Assembly (NCBI GenBank): GCA_032622095.1
Contig: CP136067.1
Span: 178,782,556 to 178,846,555, forward strand
Length of the DNA: 64,000 bases
DNA from: Siphonodentalium dalli
Taxonomy: Eukaryota > Mollusca > Scaphopoda > Gadilida > Siphonodentaliidae
Reading direction: 5' to 3'
Shown: positions 31,988 through 43,975 of the stretch, in pieces
Position numbering within the stretch: the stretch's first letter is position 1
How the letters are laid out: each line of letters starts with the position of its first letter
Notes under the pieces: generated by a model
The model's database searches: none
What the model was told of the DNA's origin: nothing
What the model saw: the letters and a program-made list of their open reading frames with translations, nothing else
Translations under genes and position numbers: made by a program

Positions 31988-33966
31988 ATAGTATAGGCCC
32001 CAGGGGCCTATACTATAGAATTACAATTGCCGTGTTTCTCCACGTGGACAGAGTTAGTCGTTAATTTCCCAGTCTTGTAAAGCTAGACTTGTGTTCTATA
32101 GTACTCGAGCAATTGTGTTCTTGTAAATTCCTTGCATTGGATATTGAAATTTAACAATAGGCGATTACCCTTTTCACACCATACATCGTTGTGAACTGAC
32201 TTATATAATGTTCTGGGAGAGCCATCCTGTAACTGGGATTCACTTCAGCAGCAAGCTGCTCGGTTTTTGTGGTGTTTGGAGTGTCCCAACGCTGCATCTT
32301 TTTGTTATTCTATAGTACTCGAATTGTCTAACTTGGGGAAAAACAAGAACTCGCTTGACGGGCTGATAAATTACCAACTTAGGGAGTTCCATAGTACAGA
32401 CATAACACAAATCGGGTAGAACACGGTGTTAACATTACAAGTATACGAGGCTGAATTAGCGGTTGTCACCCCAATGAAACGCGTGCGAATGTCGATATGT
32501 CGGATTATCGCTTCGTGTATTGAGCACTCATGCATTAACCCTTTCTCGACGTGCGAAGTTTCACCGGCTCAATACAATCGTAGTCATATTGGGATGATGG
32601 GTTCAAATTACTCATGGTGTAGATAGATATATTTGAGATGGGGTTCATAAACATAGACAAATTGGCTTTTAGAAATAAGTGATTCCACATAAATTATGTT
32701 GTGACGGGGCGATTCTCAGCAAAATACTCAACAATTGGGAATGTCATGCAGCGACGTTCAATGGGTGTTGGCGCATCACAATAATCTTCGTCCCAAAGTT
32801 AGTGATGATTGATTTATGGGGGTAAATGGCAATTAGTTGAGAAGTTTCGATCGGTTGGTTTGGGGATTTCTAACAGTTGGAAATCTTGAGTAACCATTGC
32901 AGAATATCAACGGAATGGGGTGCAAATATAGTTTTCTGGTTCAGGGAGGAGGTGTACTCGGGCAGCGGAGACCTTATACGTGAATGTTACCGCGATTCCA
33001 TGGTAGAAAATGGCACTGAATTTAAAAATTAAGACTGGAGAATAGGTTATAATAATTACAATGACTAAATTTTCCAGCTAATGTAACTGCAAATTATAAT
33101 TTATACCACTAGTGTGATGTTTTCCTACATTCAGTGTAATTTTGGTTGTTAAATCTATGTTTCTACTAAAACAAAAAGTTACACCGACCCTTTGGAAAAT
33201 ATACTTGAAATATATATTTTCACCCTTTTAACTTGGAAATATTTTTATCAGTATATTATCTCCGGCAATTCAGTTTGTTTTCAATTACATTGTACATGTA
33301 TCGAAATCGTACGTATACGACAACCAATTAAAATTTCCCTGCTCAATCTGACACTATAATCACCATGTGTAGGTTTTTCTGTCGATGGGGTTTATTTGTG
33401 ATCACTCTATCCGTCTCTATCCCTTTGTGTTCGTACATACATCGTTAAATATATTTGACCATGAACCATGTTAATACAAGGAAAGACATGAAAAGCTATA
33501 TATTGTCTTCAATGATGTAGGTCAATAAAACATCTATCTCTTATAAAGAGCGTTCTCGCTTACGATATTTTGTACTCGTGTTCAGCGTAAAATGTTGTAA
33601 TCGTTTGTGTATTTTCGCGATGCTTGTGCCATTGGGATTATGGTGCACGCAAGTAGTTTTCGTGTTCCCCATTGCCTATCATAACATTGACTTTATACAT
33701 CCACTAAACCACTCGCCAAATGACTCAAATATATATATAGGCATTACTATATCCATTTATGTATAATATTAGAGTAAGTTCCCTTTACCCATTAACAAGC
33801 GTTCGTCTCCACGCGCAGATAAACGGAAATCCATAGTACTGGATTTTATCTGTTCTTGTAAATGACGGGGAATCGCACACACTTGTAAATTATCGTATCC
33901 ATAGTATTCGACAGTTTGTCCAAGTGGAGAAACACGGCAATTGTAATTCTATAGTATAGGCCCCTG
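31988..33966. mobile_element. TIR element, copy 2 of an end-to-end pair
   Basis: Starts AGGGGCCTATACTATAGAA, sharing the palindromic junction GGCCCCAGGGGCC with copy 1, and ends GTATAGGCCCCTG. It has about 139 bases (32285-32423) not in copy 1, bounded by GTGT on both sides. Outer flanks of the pair, TGCGGTAC (30127-30134) and GTGTGTAC (33967-33974), are at best a decayed target duplication. A third-party hAT-like origin is suggested by the CAGGG/CCCTG ends only. Confidence 0.72.
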
Positions 33967-33974
33967 GTGTGTAC

Positions 33975-34995
33975 TTGACATGTCCCGCCGGGTACCACGC
34001 TATACCCGACCACTGGAGACACTGGAACGTATTTACCATGTCGACAATTATTTTATCTAACATCAGGAAGATTGAACGTTTCAATGAAGAAAGTAAAACA
34101 GCAAAAAAGAACGCACCTAACCGACGTGAAATAACGGGATGTGATGTATATATACCAAAGGTATAAAAATTACAATCCACTATAGCGTACTAACACATAT
34201 CTGAAAGTGGAACGCAAAATAAAGATCGTTAATAGCTTGCGACCAACGGTTATATCGAGGTCACGTAGAATCACAGTCTTGTTGGTAACAGCCATGTTGG
34301 GGAATCACGTGTCTTCGAGGTTGGGAGCAGCACGCAAAATGGTGGTTACAAGCCTCATATTAGGACAACTTCCGGTTTAGTGACCTGGTATACTCTCATA
34401 CCAGGTGAATAATTCTGGTCACCGATTGGTCGATTTGAATTGGAGTCATGCTAAATCAGTATATCATCGATTGACTGTGAAATATTATACGTGCTGTCAA
34501 GCATCTATTAATAACATGTGATGTAAGTTCGCTTTTGTAATGTTGACTGACGGGAATGAGATATGTGGATAAATGTAAATAATACGCAGATACAAAAGGG
34601 TTGTTCATTGCAACCAACCGACGTACGTGTAGATCATGTCTTTTATTATATACCACCTTACTTGTATTTAAATTCGCGCAGTACTGTTTTATAGCTCAGT
34701 TGTGAATTAGCGCACTTTAAATTCGAGCACATATGGATCTGATGACAGTTTCAGATCTTAGTCGTTTCTGAAGACAAATGTGTACATTAAACACGATCGC
34801 GGTGGATTTATATCTTTTTGACGAAAACTCCATCAGCATTTTGTTGCGATGATGGATGTTTATATGCTCCAAATAATTATACTGATATTGAAATAGTTAT
34901 ATAAATAAACTCGAAAACAGAAAATCACAAATCACAACCACGAAGGCAACAGCTTCTGACTTCACAAAAAGCAACACCTGGCTGCGGGTTGTGAC
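33975..34995. other. No gene recognised
   Basis: A short segment at 33998-34015 (GGTACCACGCTATACCCGAC) is the inverse of the left flank of the transposon pair (GGTATAGTGCGGTACC, 30119-30136). Otherwise nothing is supported. Frames of 65-96 codons have no recognisable motif. Confidence 0.4.
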
Positions 34996-35199
34996 CAGGG
35001 ACGTGGCTGGAGGGTCTCCGTTGGGGGACTGTCCATTATGGGAAATTCCAACTGCAACCCCCCCCCCTCTTGAATCAGAATCAGACCAAACACAAGTTTT
35101 GCATATTCCATTTGCACCCCCCCCCCCCATTGCACCTCAGTGTCCAGGACTAATATCCGTATATATTCATAAACCATGGTTATATATTCCCGTGATGAC
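34996..35199 (+). mobile_element. Left-end fragment of the hAT-like 'CAGGGACGTGGC' family
   Basis: CAGGGACGTGGCTGGAGG at 34996, then GGGAAATTCCAACTGCA, a C-run, GAATCAGAATCAGACCAAAC, a second C-run and CATAAACCATGGTT, in the same order as 28999-29157. No right end is found. Confidence 0.7.
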
Positions 35200-35334
35200 G
35201 ACGACGACGAATGACACTTACGGACCACGACCGCCAAACGCAACGGCCAACATTGTGTGCATAGCTCTGTATATACGCTTTTCACTCTGTATTGCATACA
35301 TATTATATATGATTGAGTGAAATAAAGCAATTCA

Positions 35335-35568
35335 CATGACGGAAATAAAAACAACACAGCCATGACGGAAACAAAAACGACACAGCCATGACGGAAATAA
35401 AAACGACACAGCCATGACGAAAATAAAAACGACACAGCCATGACTGAAATAAAAACGACACAGCCATGACGGAAATAAAAACGACACCGCCATGACGGAA
35501 ATAAAAACGACACAGCCATGACGGAAATAAAAACGACACAGCCATGACGGAAATAAAAACGACAGTGA
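35335..35568 (+). repeat. 26-bp minisatellite, 9 copies
   Basis: The unit is CATGACGGAAATAAAAAC plus GACACAGC, with few substitutions. 26 is not a multiple of three, so three units make a 26-codon period and all three minus-strand frames stay open across the array. The 261-, 108- and 103-codon minus-strand frames here are repeat translations, not genes. Confidence 0.93.
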
Positions 35569-35590
35569 TAAATATGCGTATAAAAGTATA

Positions 35591-36060
35591 CAATGGCTGC
35601 GGACACACGTACCACAGTAGCGTTGGCATAGTAGGTGTGACAATTTATTATGGTGGAGTTTGGTGACAATTGGTCGTCATAATTAATATGCCACAGCTGG
35701 CCATGTCGCCCGCTGCATATTCGCACAATGAGTCTTCCAAAGTTCATTACAATCTCGTTCTTGTTTGATCCGTGTATAGTTCGCTTTGTTTATTCCGGAT
35801 ACTTTCGCTCAGCTGCATGTCCTCTAACAATTCCGACACAGCTTCATTAAAATTAATATATGTAATTAATATAAAGATCAACCTTGGTGAAACACAATGG
35901 GTTAATTGGTCCAATCAATTCATTGTGCGGAAGCTCAGCGGGCAACATGGCTTGCTATGGCATATTAATTATGACGACCAATTGTCACCAAACTCCACCA
36001 TAATAAATTGTCACACCTACTATGCCACCGCTACTGTGGCACGGGTGTCCGCAGCCATTG
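35591..36060. mobile_element. Foldback element with arms of about 140 bp
   Basis: 35591-35729 (CAATGGCTGCGGACACACG ... CGCACAATG) is the inverse of 35922-36060 (CATTGTGCGG ... GTCCGCAGCCATTG), about 90% alike, around an interior of about 190 bases. No clear target duplication. Confidence 0.75.
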
Positions 36061-36182
36061 GAACGGTCTATTATTCATTTGGGTGGATGTTAAGGGTATC
36101 TGAGAAGATGATAGCTAGACGAAATGATAATACAAGTGCATAAGAAATCATATTCATTGGTGGGAAATGATTAGATAATAAG

Positions 36183-36445
36183 GTCAACAAACGAACTGTT
36201 GCTTGTTGAACTTATTATCTGAACATTCATAAGGGAACTACGCGTCAATGAGTATTTAGTATAGAAATATTTAACTGCGCCTATACGTGCATATATATAT
36301 ATTTCAAATTTTTGATGCACTGACTCAGTATAATTGTTCATTAACAAAACGACCTGGTCGTTTGTTGAATTTATTATCTGAACATTTCCTATAATGGGAC
36401 AACTATACCCAGTAATGATGCTTTAGTATATAAAGGATTAATAAT
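36183..36445 (+). repeat. Two diverged copies of the 8.2-kb tandem unit
   Basis: GAACTTATTATCTGAACATT, AACTACGCGTCAATGA, TTTAGTATAGAAA at 36205-36270, and a second copy at 36365-36445 ending TTTAGTATATAAAGGATTAA, as in the array at 8236-8516. Confidence 0.75.
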
Positions 36446-37075
36446 TTATCACATGATCCTACCCTTAATCCATTCAATAAACCCATTCTATAAATTATGA
36501 TATTAAACGTTCGTTTAATAACAGAAAATAGTGCTAAGTGACCTTTGACTTCCGGTTTGTCGTCTGTTTAACATTACGTACGCCAAAGGCTCGGTCCAGA
36601 CCTAATTTAATGGAATCGTTTTGTAAATTCCGCTATAAACTGGGGACTCGTTGTAGATCCTCTATATATTACACAGTAAGGGATGGTCCAAGCTCGAGTT
36701 TGCATGATTCAGGCGACTGCTGTACGCCGATTTCGCAAAAATAAAAGGTTAATGGGGGGTGGGGAATTCATCACATCAACTACGAGTAGTTAATTCGCGA
36801 CACTGGGCACCTCTCGAATAATGAACTACAACTGATAAGAATTAAGAACATGACTATAGTGTTATTATTGTAACTATATTATATACCGGGTATGGGTTCT
36901 ATATTCTGGTCGTTGCAAACCATAATGTGCTATGCACATCGAACCATGTATTACACTATATACACATATATGTGCAATATTTACAACACCGTGTGATAAG
37001 ATCGAACACCAATGCTATCAGGTATCACACACAGTACATGCAGTTCAAACTGCTCACATATTCATTATAAAATAG
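36446..37075. other. No gene recognised
   Basis: Contains a short piece shared with the MULE-like interior (GGGATGGTCCAAGCTCGAG at 36681) and AATTCCGCTATAAACTGGGG (36628), which reappears inverted near 40095. No supported exon. Confidence 0.4.
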
Positions 37076-37860
37076 CACATGCATGTTCAAAACATCGAAC
37101 ACCCAGTTCCCGTGTACAAGTCGATGTCGTATATAGTTTCAATAATAATTGAGTGGTGACATATATTTATTCAAAACTATAACATATATGTGTGACCAAC
37201 ATCAAATAGTGTTTTGACTTTGTTCAAATATACAACACTATGTATTGGATAATATAGAACATATTGAGCATGTAAAGTCGTAGACTGCCATATTTGTTCA
37301 AAAACTGCATAAATTGTTATGCAGATATAAATTGGCGACACACCATTGTATTCAAATTTTGCATATATAGATGACCACATTGCATAAATATATGACAGTG
37401 CGTAAACGGTTATACACACATGTGTATGCAAAGTTTACAACACAAATGTACATTGGTATTGTAAAATGCATCTTTGTGTTGTAAAAGGTAGCACATTGGT
37501 ATTGTAAAATGCCACATGTATGTTTAAAACATCGAACATGCTGTGCCCGTAAACAAGTCGATGTCATGTATATGTTCAATAAAACGAGAGTAGTGGCATA
37601 TATTTGTTCAATAATATAACATATATATATATGTCACATCAAATAGTGTGTTGACATTAATTTATTTGTTCAAAAATATAACACGATGTATTGGATAATA
37701 TAGAACACAGTAGGTATGTAAAGTCTGTAGATTGTCATATTTGTTCAAAAACTACATAAATTGTTATACAGATATAAATTTTCGGCACACTATTGTGTTA
37801 AATTTTTGCATATATATATGACCACATTGCATCAATATATGACAGTGCGTAAACGGTTGT
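37076..37860 (+). repeat. Direct duplication, unit about 430 bp
   Basis: 37076-37420 and 37506-37860 share TGTTCAAAACATCGAACA, GTACAAGTCGATGTC, ATGTATTGGATAATATAGAAC, ATAAATTGTTATGCAGATAT and ATATGACAGTGCGTAAACGG. A third, partial copy is at 38875-39060. Confidence 0.8.
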
Positions 37861-37933
37861 CATATATATTTGTTGTATATTCCGGTCGCTATCGCCGGGA
37901 AAATTGGTCGAAATTGTCGGACTAAATGAAAGG

Positions 37934-38660
37934 GACGTATTGATGTTTCATGGTGACAGGGGTGGTTGCGTAGAGGGGTGGCGCACAAACATATCCTTTG
38001 TCGAAAACCGGCAGTCAAATAGGGAGTGTTTCGTGGAAGGGGGCTTTATAGCCCCGGACCAAATTAAAGTATTTTCGGGTATACAGGGACGTATAGATGT
38101 TGTATTGTGACAGGGATGGTTGCGTACAGGGGCGGCGGACAAAAATATCCTTTATCGAAAACCGGCAGTCAAATAGGGAGTGTTTCGGGAAAGGGGACTA
38201 CCCCCTGACCAAATTAAAGTAGTTTGGGTCAACAGGGACGTATTGATGTTGCATTGTGACAGGGGTGGTTGTGTACAGGGGCGGCGGACAAAAATATCCT
38301 TTATCGAAAACCGGCAGTCAAATAGGGAGTGTTTCGGGAAAGGGGACTAGCCCCTGACCAAATTAAAGTATGTTCGGGTCAACATGAACACATTGATGTT
38401 GCATTGTGACAGGGCTGGTTGCGTACGGGGACGGCGGACAAAGTTATCCTTTATCGAATACCGGCAGTCAAATAGGTTTCGGGGAATGGGGCTTGTCCCG
38501 GACTAAATTAAAGTATGTTCGGTTCAATAGGGCCGTATTGATTTTGCATTGCGACAGGGGTGGTTGCTTACAGGGGCAGCGGACACAATTATACTTTATT
38601 GATCACCGGCAGTCTTGTAGTGAGTGTTTCGGGGAAGGGGGCCAGACCCGGGATGATCGA
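37934..38660 (+). repeat. Tandem repeat of about 150 bp, 5 copies
   Basis: Units contain GATGTTGCATTGTGACAGGG, GTGGTTGCGTACAGGGGCGG, ATATCCTTTATCGAAAACCG, GCAGTCAAATAGGGAGTG and GACCAAATTAAAGTA. Copies start near 37943, 38096, 38244, 38395 and 38539, giving periods of 144-153. The frames over it are not genes. A decayed copy may continue near 39100-39200. Confidence 0.88.
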
Positions 38661-39060
38661 GAGGGCGGATAGATAGGATCCTTCACTCCTCGAAAATCGC
38701 AGTAGAAAATATATATACATGTATCACCAAGAAGGCTTCAGACAGAGTAAATAGTTCACGATGAATCTGACATAGTATTTAAAGTTACTCACTGACGTCA
38801 CCGGTGTCACGGCCACGTCGTGGGGGAGGGGGACTAAAAATAATGACTACACCTCAACGATTTAGTGGGTAGTATGTAACACATTGAGCATGTTAAGCCT
38901 GTAGTGCGCATATTCGTTTAAATGTTGCATTCATTGGTATACATATGTATATTGTCGGCACACCATTGAGTTTTATTTGCGCAGATGTAGATGACCACAT
39001 TGCATACATTGTATGATTGCGGTGCTAAACGGTTGTCACATATATATCGGTTGTATAACA

Positions 39061-40202
39061 CCCCGACCAAGTGGTCCTGCTACTGTGATATGATGTTGGT
39101 GGGTTTTGCTGAATTACTATCATATTGGTAGTATATGGCCGCACTGGGGCAGCGTACTAAAAAATCTCCTTTAGCGAAAATTGGTAGCAGACAATAAACG
39201 GGTTTTACATGTAGGCCTACCATCTAGAAGGCAGAGGAAATAGTTTATAGGTAATCTGACAGGTGCTTTAACGTGGCTCATTGTGGTCACCAGTATCACG
39301 ACCAGGGTCGGGGTTGGGGGGGTGCGGTAGAAACTGAAAATAATGATTACTTGGCCGCTTCTGATTTTTTAAATAAGGCATCTCAATGATTTATAATTAG
39401 TGAATTAATGAATACAACGTCATTTACATACGCTATGATGTATATACACAGACAGAAACAATTGGACATGCAAGGGAGAGGGTGGTCCACTGAAATTAAT
39501 AATAAAAAAAAAAAGGTCCTTGTTTTGACGCAAATTTCCACCAGTCGTTTCGGAATTTCATGATATTCTATGTTAACAATATATATTGGTATATTTCAAA
39601 TTTGTCAACGAGGCGCCGTTCTGGGTAAACAAATTGGCGATGTGGTATGTCGCAAATTTCATCCCAATCTTAGATATGTCAGAGAAATTGACGCACAGAC
39701 TCAGTTCATGAGTGTTCATAGCTTCAAATGTGATTGTTTCAGTGAGCGTGAATAAGTTCTCATTTTTATCAAAATGGTTATGCATCGATCGGAATAGCAC
39801 TTTGGGATGCTCCCCAACTCATATCAAGCTTGGAAATCGATCCCAAATTTCGTACATGTTATGGTTCTAATCCGATGCATGACAACCTCATCTATACATA
39901 GCCCATGCAGACGACGATCACATATATCCAGAATCTACCCACCTCGGCTATAGGGGGGGCTAAATGTGTTAATAAAGTTGTCTAATTGCATGGTGTCATC
40001 ATATGGGCCATATATATGATATACATTATGTAGAGGAGCTGTGCATCATAATTGATATGAGCAATAATTCTGTAAAAATAGAGAATCTACAACTGGTCCC
40101 CAGTTTATAGCCGAATTACCAAAAAGAAGACCAGTATATTACGTCTGACCTGATATACTGGAGGCGTTTTGTAAAATCCGCTATAAGCACGATAGGTTGT
40201 AT
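39061..40202. other. No gene recognised
   Basis: No supported exon. At 40087-40190 a short inverted pair based on CCGCTATAA / TTATAGC(C)G flanks CTGGTCCCCAG-type sequence. Confidence 0.4.
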
Positions 40203-41003
40203 GCAGTCTCACTCCCCAACCTTTGTCAAAATATTCAATAGAGAAGAATTTCACACCTGACACAACATTAGCTGGAAATTTCACATCAACAATAGGTTGA
40301 AAATGTTCTTGTAGTTTGATTTCAAACAATTTATTGGGTGAAATGTATTGTTGTTCAACCAATATTCGCATATTTTCCTTCTTTTTGTCAAAATTTTGGA
40401 CTGAAATGGGCATCAAAATTTCCAACCTTATAGGCGGTGTCATGTTGGAAAGTTTGTGTCCTGATCCCTCCCTCGTGGCCAGTAAAAACTGATATTAATT
40501 TTAAGAATACAATATTGTCCTACATTTGGTAAATATTGTCATTAGTCAGAACTTTTTCAACCTATGTAGGGTGTCGGGTTTAAAATTTCCAAACTCTAGG
40601 AAGGCTTGAGGCTAGTCTAGATGCTAAGATTTCGCGATTTTCGTGTCCAGATAAAACACTGCTTATTTGTATAAGAAAACAATAGTTTAATACATTTGGT
40701 CAAACTTGAACTGAAATGGTCATCAGTTGACAATACCGGGGAGTATGAGGTTTGAAATTTCGCTTGCGGTCAGTATTGATGCTAGGATTTCGCGATTTTC
40801 TTGCTTAGTTTAGTTTTCTCAGACCAGGACGACTATGGGCGTTATGATTTATGCAATTTTCATGTTAAGATATATGAATATCTCATACCGTACTACAACG
40901 GGGTGCAAGTGGAATTATGCAAAACCTTATGATTCACGGGGGTGCATTTGAAATTCGCAAGGTGGACACCCTCCCCAACGGACATCATCTAGCCACGTCC
41001 CCG
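40203..41003 (-). mobile_element. hAT-like 'CAGGGACGTGGC' family copy, inverted
   Basis: The minus strand begins near 41003 with GGGACGTGGCTAGATGATG, TCCGTTGGGGAGGGTGTCC and AATTTCAAATGCACCCCC, followed by GCGATTTT/CTAGCATC blocks with TTGGAAATTT, and ends near GGTTGGGGAGTGAGACTGC at 40203. Same order as 28999-30112 but decayed; both tips are uncertain. Confidence 0.6.
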
Positions 41004-42801
41004 AGCTTGAAGTCCGACGTCAATACCGCACGGCCACCACAAAGCTACCAAAAACAAATGAAGCTCAAATCGCCGCTGTATTCCGACGTCACATGCACTT
41101 AGGAGTTAGAACAATATCATTATGCCCATATTAATGTTGCTGTGTTAGAGGTTATATGCCTGGGTTCGAATCCCACCCATTCAAAACAAATACACATTGT
41201 TACATCGGCGCCTTATGTGTTATGTTATAATTATATGGTAGCTGGCATGCACACAGGGTAACGCTCGACAGGTCTTGGAGACAAATACATATAACATGCA
41301 GCCGTAGGCGTGCCAACGCATCTATCATACACATAACACAGCTACCTTAAAATCAGTCACCTATATATAGGCTATATATATATATGTGCATGCGACATCG
41401 AAATACATCGGCCACTTTTATGGGAATGATCGAATGGTGACCATCTCACCTAAAATCCCCAAATGGCTGTTAGTCGAATTCCTTATGTCATTTTGCATTT
41501 TTGGTTTGTTAAAAGCGATCTGAAAACGGATTCTGTATGCCTAGTAGGTGTGTTTTCAGGATTGACTTGTTTCCATTCTTGAATTTTGGCGGGTCGGCCT
41601 AAATCGGGGTCAACATAATTTAGAGAGCGTTTCGTATTTACAGAAAACGATAGATGGTGCCATCTGGCGTATGGTGATCGGTGCGATTTGAAACTTCTCC
41701 AAACTACTAGATATGACCGTTACATGTATTTTTGAAAATTTTGATAGGATCGGTTAATTCTTGTTGGCTACAGTTGTGATCTAAATTTAACACTGAGCCC
41801 TATGGAGATTCTAGTACTTTGGATAAATTGCGCAACTTTACGTATGATGATATGCGCGTACTGATATTCCTAAAAAATACTAAGTATGAAACACAGACGT
41901 AGTTTTAAAAAGAATGGATGTGATCAGATGATTCTTGCTGGCTACAGTTGCGATCAAAATTTAACACTTAACCCTATGGAGAATTTCGTGTTATGCTCAA
42001 ACGTTGATTGTAATATCACTTATTAGCAATCGTGCGCAACTATATATGAAGTTTAACACTCGTGTTTGACCCAAAGTAACTATCCGTGATTTAATAGTAG
42101 CAAGAGTTACTTTTGGCCAACTTCAGAGTACAGTGACTGAAACCCAACATTCACCATCAATATTCTGACCACAGTTAATATCCACGCTTGGTGTATAGTT
42201 GAGAAAATCAAGTAAATTCGAATTTCCAATAAATTAGAGCTTAATGAGTAAAATAAATATCAACCATAGTTGCATTTTCCTGCAAATTCCGAGTAGGTGC
42301 TTAGTAACCGTTACTAATGAGCTATCGGGACCGGCGACAAAGTATCCCGATCTTATAATGATCAGTGGCCTATGCAGAACATGGCTGCATAGTTTTAGAC
42401 ATGCATGTGCCCAACTTTGAACAAAACCAGCACCATGTGATTAGACACTGACTAAATTAAGGCAATACCAATGACTGATTAGTACACCATTGTGGTATTT
42501 GATTAGCAACCGTTGCTAGCCTTAAATAAGACATCTGGTTCACTTTGACGACCAGGTATATCTCAAATTTCACATTTGAGTATTAACTGCATCGGATAAA
42601 CCCGACCAGGAATGATAGAACAACCATCTATATAAGCCCAGCAATATTTAGCAATACATATGGACATGATAACATTGTTATTGTTATATGGCTAAACATA
42701 TCATTGGCATAGATGAGTTGTTGTAGTTGTTACATTGATGCTGGTCGGGTTTCTCCAAATTTAATACTAAAACAGAATGATCCATAAGCTACGGTGGCTG
42801 G
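41004..42801. other. No gene recognised
   Basis: Contains two diverged copies (about 41745-41880 and 41925-42035) of a repeat with GGCTACAGTTGCGATC, AAATTTAACACT and CCTATGGAGA; related sequence occurs at 56305-56405 and, inverted, at 45965-46330. Confidence 0.45.
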
Positions 42802-43975
42802 TTTAGGACATGGGAATTTGTTTTGTTTTTTTGGCCACGAAATAACTATTTTGTGGCAACGAAATACTAATTCGTGGCCACGAAATAACTAATTTGGTAG
42901 CCACGAAATAACTAATTTGTGGACACAAAATAACTAATTCGTGGTCACGAAATAAATGATTGACCTTTGCATATATCCAGATACATTTACGGTATGGTTA
43001 CACTAAGTTGATGTTTTAGAAACAATGCATACGATCGCAAAGAAGCTACTATAAACAACCTTATGGTGTGGGACCCGGGCTCTATGGGGTTAGGAACGTC
43101 CGATATAAACTAGCCCAGAGAGAATGGGAAAACACGGGTCAGGTGGCTCCAAGACAAACTGAATATTCATTAGTTTTTACCACAAGGAATCGAATGGGAA
43201 TGACATTTATCTCGGCATATTGGCCAATTTAAGTCAAATAAGGGGTTTTGTAGGGTGGGCCCAAAACAAACTTATAAATTTCACCCCTTTCAACCATACC
43301 CGATCCAAAATGGTCGCCGCTCAGAAGGGGTCAAAGAGGTACACATTATTTCTCGGTCACTTGAACGAAAAAGATCAAATAAAGGGTGGTGTACCGTGGC
43401 TCGCAAAGCAAGCTAATTATTCACACCGTCAGCCCATGCACTCTAGCGAAAATGATAACTGATCAGAAGGGTCCATATATGGTACAGTGTGTTGTAGGGT
43501 GGCCCCTGAGACAAACTAAATATTCACCCGCTTTCACCATCACCAATCCAAAATGGCCACCCCAGATGGGTTCAAATATGGCACCTCTACAATTTCTCGG
43601 CCCCTTATCCGTTTGATGTGGTATAAATTGGTGCTGTAGGGTGGCCCCAAGATATACTGAATGTCGTGGGTACCTATTTAACCCACCCCCCCCCCCTCCA
43701 GGACGGCGGCAACTTTGGATCGGGATGGTGAAAGGGGTGATTACTTAATTTGTTTTACTGACCACCGTACAACACCATTTATCTCAAATCGCCGTGGATC
43801 ATGCCAAGATGGTGGACAACTACAACCAGATCATCTCTATCCGTTTCGATTACAACAATGGGACGGACGATCGTATATCACAATTAGTTATTTCGTGGCC
43901 ACGAATTATTTATTTCGTGGCCACCAATTAGTATTTCGTGGTCACGAAATAAAAAAAATATTCCCATGTCCTAAA
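42802..43975. mobile_element. TIR element with palindromic terminal minisatellites
   Basis: The outer ends TTTAGGACATGGGAAT and ATTCCCATGTCCTAAA are exact inverses. Just inside, the left arm has five units of about 24-27 bases (GGCCACGAAATAACTAATT) and the right arm has three inverted units (TTTCGTGGCCACGAATTA). Each unit is itself palindromic at TTTCGTGGCCACGAAA. The interior (43070-43650) is about four diverged blocks of 130-150 bases with GTAGGGTGGCCCC, AGACAAACTGAATATTCA and CCAAAATGGC. No coding capacity; the family is unknown. Confidence 0.75.

Noticed and set aside
34962-35747. 261-codon minus-strand frame, with 108- and 103-codon companions in the other frames
   Set aside because: It is the translation of the 26-bp minisatellite; all three frames are open for the same reason, and the flanking residues show no domain.
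37904-38672. Frames of 60-90 codons with GDRGGC-like repeats
   Set aside because: They follow the 150-bp tandem repeat and break between units.
34996-41003. A single 6-kb hAT element with the inverted CAGGGACGTGGCT ends as its TIRs
   Set aside because: The flanking octamers do not match (GTTGTGAC versus AGCTTGAA), and the right-hand copy has its own internal structure, so two separate copies are more likely.
41160-41180. tRNA gene suggested by GGTTCGAATCC
   Set aside because: A B-box-like T arm is present, but there is no matching acceptor stem, A box or anticodon arm at the right spacing upstream; at most a tRNA-derived relic.
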